From Gammaproteobacteria bacterium Ga0077536 (GTDB lineage Bacteria > Pseudomonadota > Gammaproteobacteria > Ga0077536), in NCBI GenBank assembly GCA_001464935.1, contig LNEL01000038.1:1-64000 (forward strand): 64,000 nucleotides of DNA, in the 5' to 3' direction. How positions within the stretch are numbered: the first letter of the stretch is position 1; each line of letters begins with the position of its first letter. The notes beneath the pieces were generated by a model that worked only from the letters and a program-made list of their open reading frames with translations, did no database searches and was not told the origin of the DNA. Made by a program: the position numbers and the translations under genes. Below are positions 61,507 through 64,000 of the stretch, piece by piece.

Positions 61507-61816
61507 GAGGTTTCAGCCCGAGTGCAAGCAGGACGCGCTTCTTGTCACTGAGGTTGCCGACCACCTGCGCCGCGGGGAGGGGCGACAGTTTGGCCAGACT
61601 GGGCGTCACGAGCACGCCTTCGGCCATGGCACGCCGCGGGTTGTCGAGTACATCGACGACCTCCAGCCGATGCCCGTCCACCAGGTACTCGGCACAGATG
61701 GCCTCGAGATTCGCGATGGCCTGGATCGAGTTCGGCGCGCCGCCGACGACATACAGACGTAGCACGACGACCGTCGAGTATTGCGCCGGGGTTGCCTTGC
61801 CTTTGCGCGGGCTCAC
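61496..61816 (-). CDS. kaiB: KaiB-family clock protein
   Basis: 106-residue KaiB, the thioredoxin-like fold-switching partner of KaiC. VVLRLYVVGGAPNSIQAIANLEAICAEYLVDGHRLEVVDVLDNPRRAMAEGVLVTPSLAKLSPLPAAQVVGNLSDKKRVLLALGL aligns with cyanobacterial KaiB along its length, including TPSLAK and G-D/N-L-S. It starts with GTG 61816 in a 4-bp overlap with the kaiC stop. An N-terminal basic extension of about 15 residues precedes the fold. Confidence 0.95.
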   Translation of the reverse strand: MSPRKGKATPAQYSTVVVLRLYVVGGAPNSIQAIANLEAICAEYLVDGHRLEVVDVLDNPRRAMAEGVLVTPSLAKLSPLPAAQVVGNLSDKKRVLLALGLKPHGK

Positions 61817-63552
61817 TTCGTGACTCCGTTGGTCAGCTTCCTCGCCGATGTTCTCGAGGGGTCCGCACCGCGCCTCTTGCGCAGTTCCCGCTCCCGCAGG
61901 TTCGACGAAGCCGTGTGGATGGTGTCTTCGCCGGAGTGCAGCGCCAGTGCGGCACGTTGCCGCTCCAGATCCAGCTGCAACGCCTTGATCTGGGCGGTCG
62001 TGTTGGCTTCCGCAAACTGCAGTTCGCGGCGTCTGTGATCGGACTCGGCGCGGTGCCGGAGCTGCAGGGCCTTCACCTCGGCCTCCTTCTCCCAGCGCAG
62101 GGTCCCCATCAACACCTCCCCACCGGCGGTGTAGACGTCGGACAGCGACGGACCCGCATCGCTCAGGATCAGCTCGCGCACCTGGTTGGAATGCGAGGTG
62201 CCGCGCGACTTGACGATAGTCAGGGCGCGGTTGCGTTCACCACCTCGAACCAGGTAGGACAGGTGGATCCACGTATCCGCAACGGTCGAGATCTGCAGAT
62301 CCGTGGCCTCACCGCCCGGCCCGTCGGTCTCGCTGAGTGCCGTCACCATCAAAGTGATTTCCTCGTCCTTGACCCGGTAGATGAGCCGGTTGGCGACCGT
62401 GCGTGCCGCGCCCAGCGCGCCCCCCTTGGCAATTGCCGTCAACGGATCGATCACCATGCACTGCGTCCGATGGTCGCGGATCAGCGCACTGATCCTCAGC
62501 AGATGCTCTTCCGCACTGATGCCCTCGGTGCGGGCCGAATGCATTCGCAACAGGCCGGATTTGAGATGTGGCTTGAGCGCGATGCCGACGGACGACAGAT
62601 TGCGCATGATCTGCCCGGCGCTCTCGTCAAAGCTGACGAACAGCGAACGCTCCCCGCGCTGACAGGCGGCCTCGATGAACTTTCCCGCGAGGGTGGTCTT
62701 GGACGTGCCCGGCACCCCGGTGATGAGTGTGCTGCTGCCGCGAAACACACCGCCGCCGAGCATGGCGTCGAGTCGATCGAAGCCCGCACTGAGCCGCTGC
62801 GTCGGTGCCTTGTGTCCGATGTCCGGTGCCTTGGTGGCCCCTACCTCGATGCCCGATGGACCGAAGCTGACCGGAAACTCGGCGGACGCGAAACCCGACC
62901 CGCGATACTTCGTGATCTGCAGCGTCTGTACCGAAATGCGATCTTCCTGGTGCCGTTCGAGCCGCACGACGCAATCGACCATGAACTGCAGGAAGCCGTA
63001 GTGCGGGGTCTCGCTCGCACTGCTCTGCGTCTTGGCCGTGACAATCGCGGTCAAGGCATTGTCGACGAGCCAATCGCGCAGGCGATAGAGCTCGCGCATC
63101 TCGGCGGACGGATCCTGCAGCAACGTCAGCAGGACATCGATGCCGTCGAACACGATCCACTGCGCGCCGATCTCCTGCTTCTTCGCCGCGAGCATCGCGA
63201 GCATCCCCACCAGGTCGAAGTCGCCGGCCTTGATGAGCGAGGGCGACAAATGGGCGTCCATGATGAACAGCTGCCGGGAGGTCAGGCCCGTCAGTCCCCA
63301 GTCGAACGTGTTGCCGTTGGCAATGATCTGACTCGCGCTTTCCTCGAACGCGACGAAGATCCCGGGCGTCCGACGTTCGCGGGCCGCATTCACCAGGCAC
63401 TGCAGTGCGAATACGGTCTTGCCGGCCCCCGGGCCGCCGAGGAGCAGACTCGTGCGGTACTGGGGGAGTCCGCCATGGCTCAGGTAATCGAATCCTTCGA
63501 TTCCAGTGCGCAACTTGGCCAGCGGCTGCGGAGAAGTTCTGCTGATGCTCAT
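61813..63552 (-). CDS. kaiC: KaiC-family clock ATPase/kinase
   Basis: 579-residue double RecA-domain protein. CI: Walker A GGPGAGKT (39-46) and catalytic E70-E71 (FEES). CII: Walker A-like GVPGTSKT (279-286) and D309-E310 (FDES, in place of EE). S422-T423 (QISTVADT) align with the autophosphorylated S431-T432 of Synechococcus KaiC. After CII a charged helical tail (~486-560; WEKEAEVKALQLRHRAESDHRRRELQFAE...) replaces the KaiA-binding end and is probably a coiled coil. No kaiA is present. The start at 63552 (MSISRTSPQPLAKL) is the family N-terminus. Confidence 0.93.
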   Translation of the reverse strand: MSISRTSPQPLAKLRTGIEGFDYLSHGGLPQYRTSLLLGGPGAGKTVFALQCLVNAARERRTPGIFVAFEESASQIIANGNTFDWGLTGLTSRQLFIMDAHLSPSLIKAGDFDLVGMLAMLAAKKQEIGAQWIVFDGIDVLLTLLQDPSAEMRELYRLRDWLVDNALTAIVTAKTQSSASETPHYGFLQFMVDCVVRLERHQEDRISVQTLQITKYRGSGFASAEFPVSFGPSGIEVGATKAPDIGHKAPTQRLSAGFDRLDAMLGGGVFRGSSTLITGVPGTSKTTLAGKFIEAACQRGERSLFVSFDESAGQIMRNLSSVGIALKPHLKSGLLRMHSARTEGISAEEHLLRISALIRDHRTQCMVIDPLTAIAKGGALGAARTVANRLIYRVKDEEITLMVTALSETDGPGGEATDLQISTVADTWIHLSYLVRGGERNRALTIVKSRGTSHSNQVRELILSDAGPSLSDVYTAGGEVLMGTLRWEKEAEVKALQLRHRAESDHRRRELQFAEANTTAQIKALQLDLERQRAALALHSGEDTIHTASSNLRERELRKRRGADPSRTSARKLTNGVTK

Positions 63553-64000
63553 GTGATTTTCCGCTCGAAGTCGTCGCTCCTGAGCTCGTTTTTGTTTGAG
63601 GCCACCCCCAACTTCGGGCGATGCTGACACAAGGGTCCGGGGTCTGTATGTGTCCTACCGTACAGTTGGCGGCGCGCTGACGCAGACCGGTATGGCTGCA
63701 CCCGTCACTGAAGCGATTGAAGCGCCCGAACCCGCTTGAAGCGCAAGCCGGGCATGGCCGGGCCAGTCGCTTGACCGTCACTTGCGATCCCGTCGACGAC
63801 AACGACCACGGGTTCGGTGGGGCTGGAGCGATTGGGGGCCATGCAACCGACAGTCATTTCGGCAGACTCGATTGCCGCCCTGTCTGACCGTCGACGAGCA
63901 CTGGCCGGGTGACTGTTCGCGCCGCCTGGCTTGCGTGTTCCACGCCGCAGGCTGGCACCCGAGCGCCCAGCGCCGGCCCGATGCGCTGAAATGACCGATC
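63553..64000. other. Region upstream of kaiC to window end, no gene recognised
   Basis: 448 bp without a convincing coding region. CTGTA-N12-TACAG (63644-63665) is an imperfect candidate operator about 90 bp before kaiC. A kaiC promoter could not be defined. The last 200 bp may belong to a gene continuing beyond the window. Confidence 0.35.

Noticed and set aside
63782..63994. 70-codon plus-strand frame at the right edge
   Set aside because: Arg/Trp/Cys-rich composition, no ribosome-binding site and no recognisable family.

Overview
The window is high-GC DNA from what looks like a phototrophic gammaproteobacterium. Two observations support this. The order recA-recX-alaS-lysC-csrA-tRNA-Ser(GCU) on one strand is the usual gammaproteobacterial arrangement. 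A peripheral antenna (LH2) locus, with pucB, pucA and pucC under operators of the PpsR/CrtJ type, marks a purple bacterium making bacteriochlorophyll. I do not assign a genus. No rRNA, CRISPR array or prophage was seen; the only mobile-element trace is the tail of a possible IS110-type transposase at the left edge.

Layout. 0-5 kb: corA, an SMP-30 lactonase, a zinc-ribbon protein, dadA and, divergently, glk. 5-8.1 kb: pucC facing pucBA, then a protein of unknown function with four copies of a P-[LF]-S-S...L-P-L-L motif. 8.3-16.6 kb: an SDR, cytochrome b561, a VPLPA-CTERM exported protein, an octaheme cytochrome with its b-type membrane partner, a CDF transporter, and a sterol-desaturase/acyltransferase pair. 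16.6-23.7 kb: glycogen metabolism (glgB and two GH57 enzymes), a DUF1631-like fragment and a GFA protein. 23.7-26.5 kb: a TonB receptor behind a cobalamin riboswitch, and an HU-like protein.

26.8-32.7 kb is a reactive-sulfur regulon. A BigR/SqrR-type repressor starts a seven-gene operon (two YeeE/YedE transporters, a DUF442 protein, SulP, SDR, sirtuin), diverging across a 26-bp palindrome from a persulfide dioxygenase. 33.7-40.6 kb is the homogentisate branch of tyrosine catabolism: hmgA, MarR and DinB on one strand; FAH, maiA, an FAD hydroxylase, an MBL protein and DUF2783 on the other, with face-to-face promoters around one operator. 42-50 kb holds the housekeeping block csrA to tadA. 50-59.6 kb is an inorganic-carbon island: dabB-dabA-DUF6671, a divergent LysR regulator, a beta-carbonic anhydrase and a SulP transporter of the BicA kind. 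60.6-63.6 kb is kaiC-kaiB-crp/fnr, a Kai-type module without kaiA.

Together the genes describe light harvesting, bicarbonate accumulation, glycogen storage, defence against sulfide/persulfide and a possible day/night timer, alongside heterotrophic catabolism of aromatics and amino acids. All coordinates come from reading the sequence; family assignments are by recognition, not by database search.
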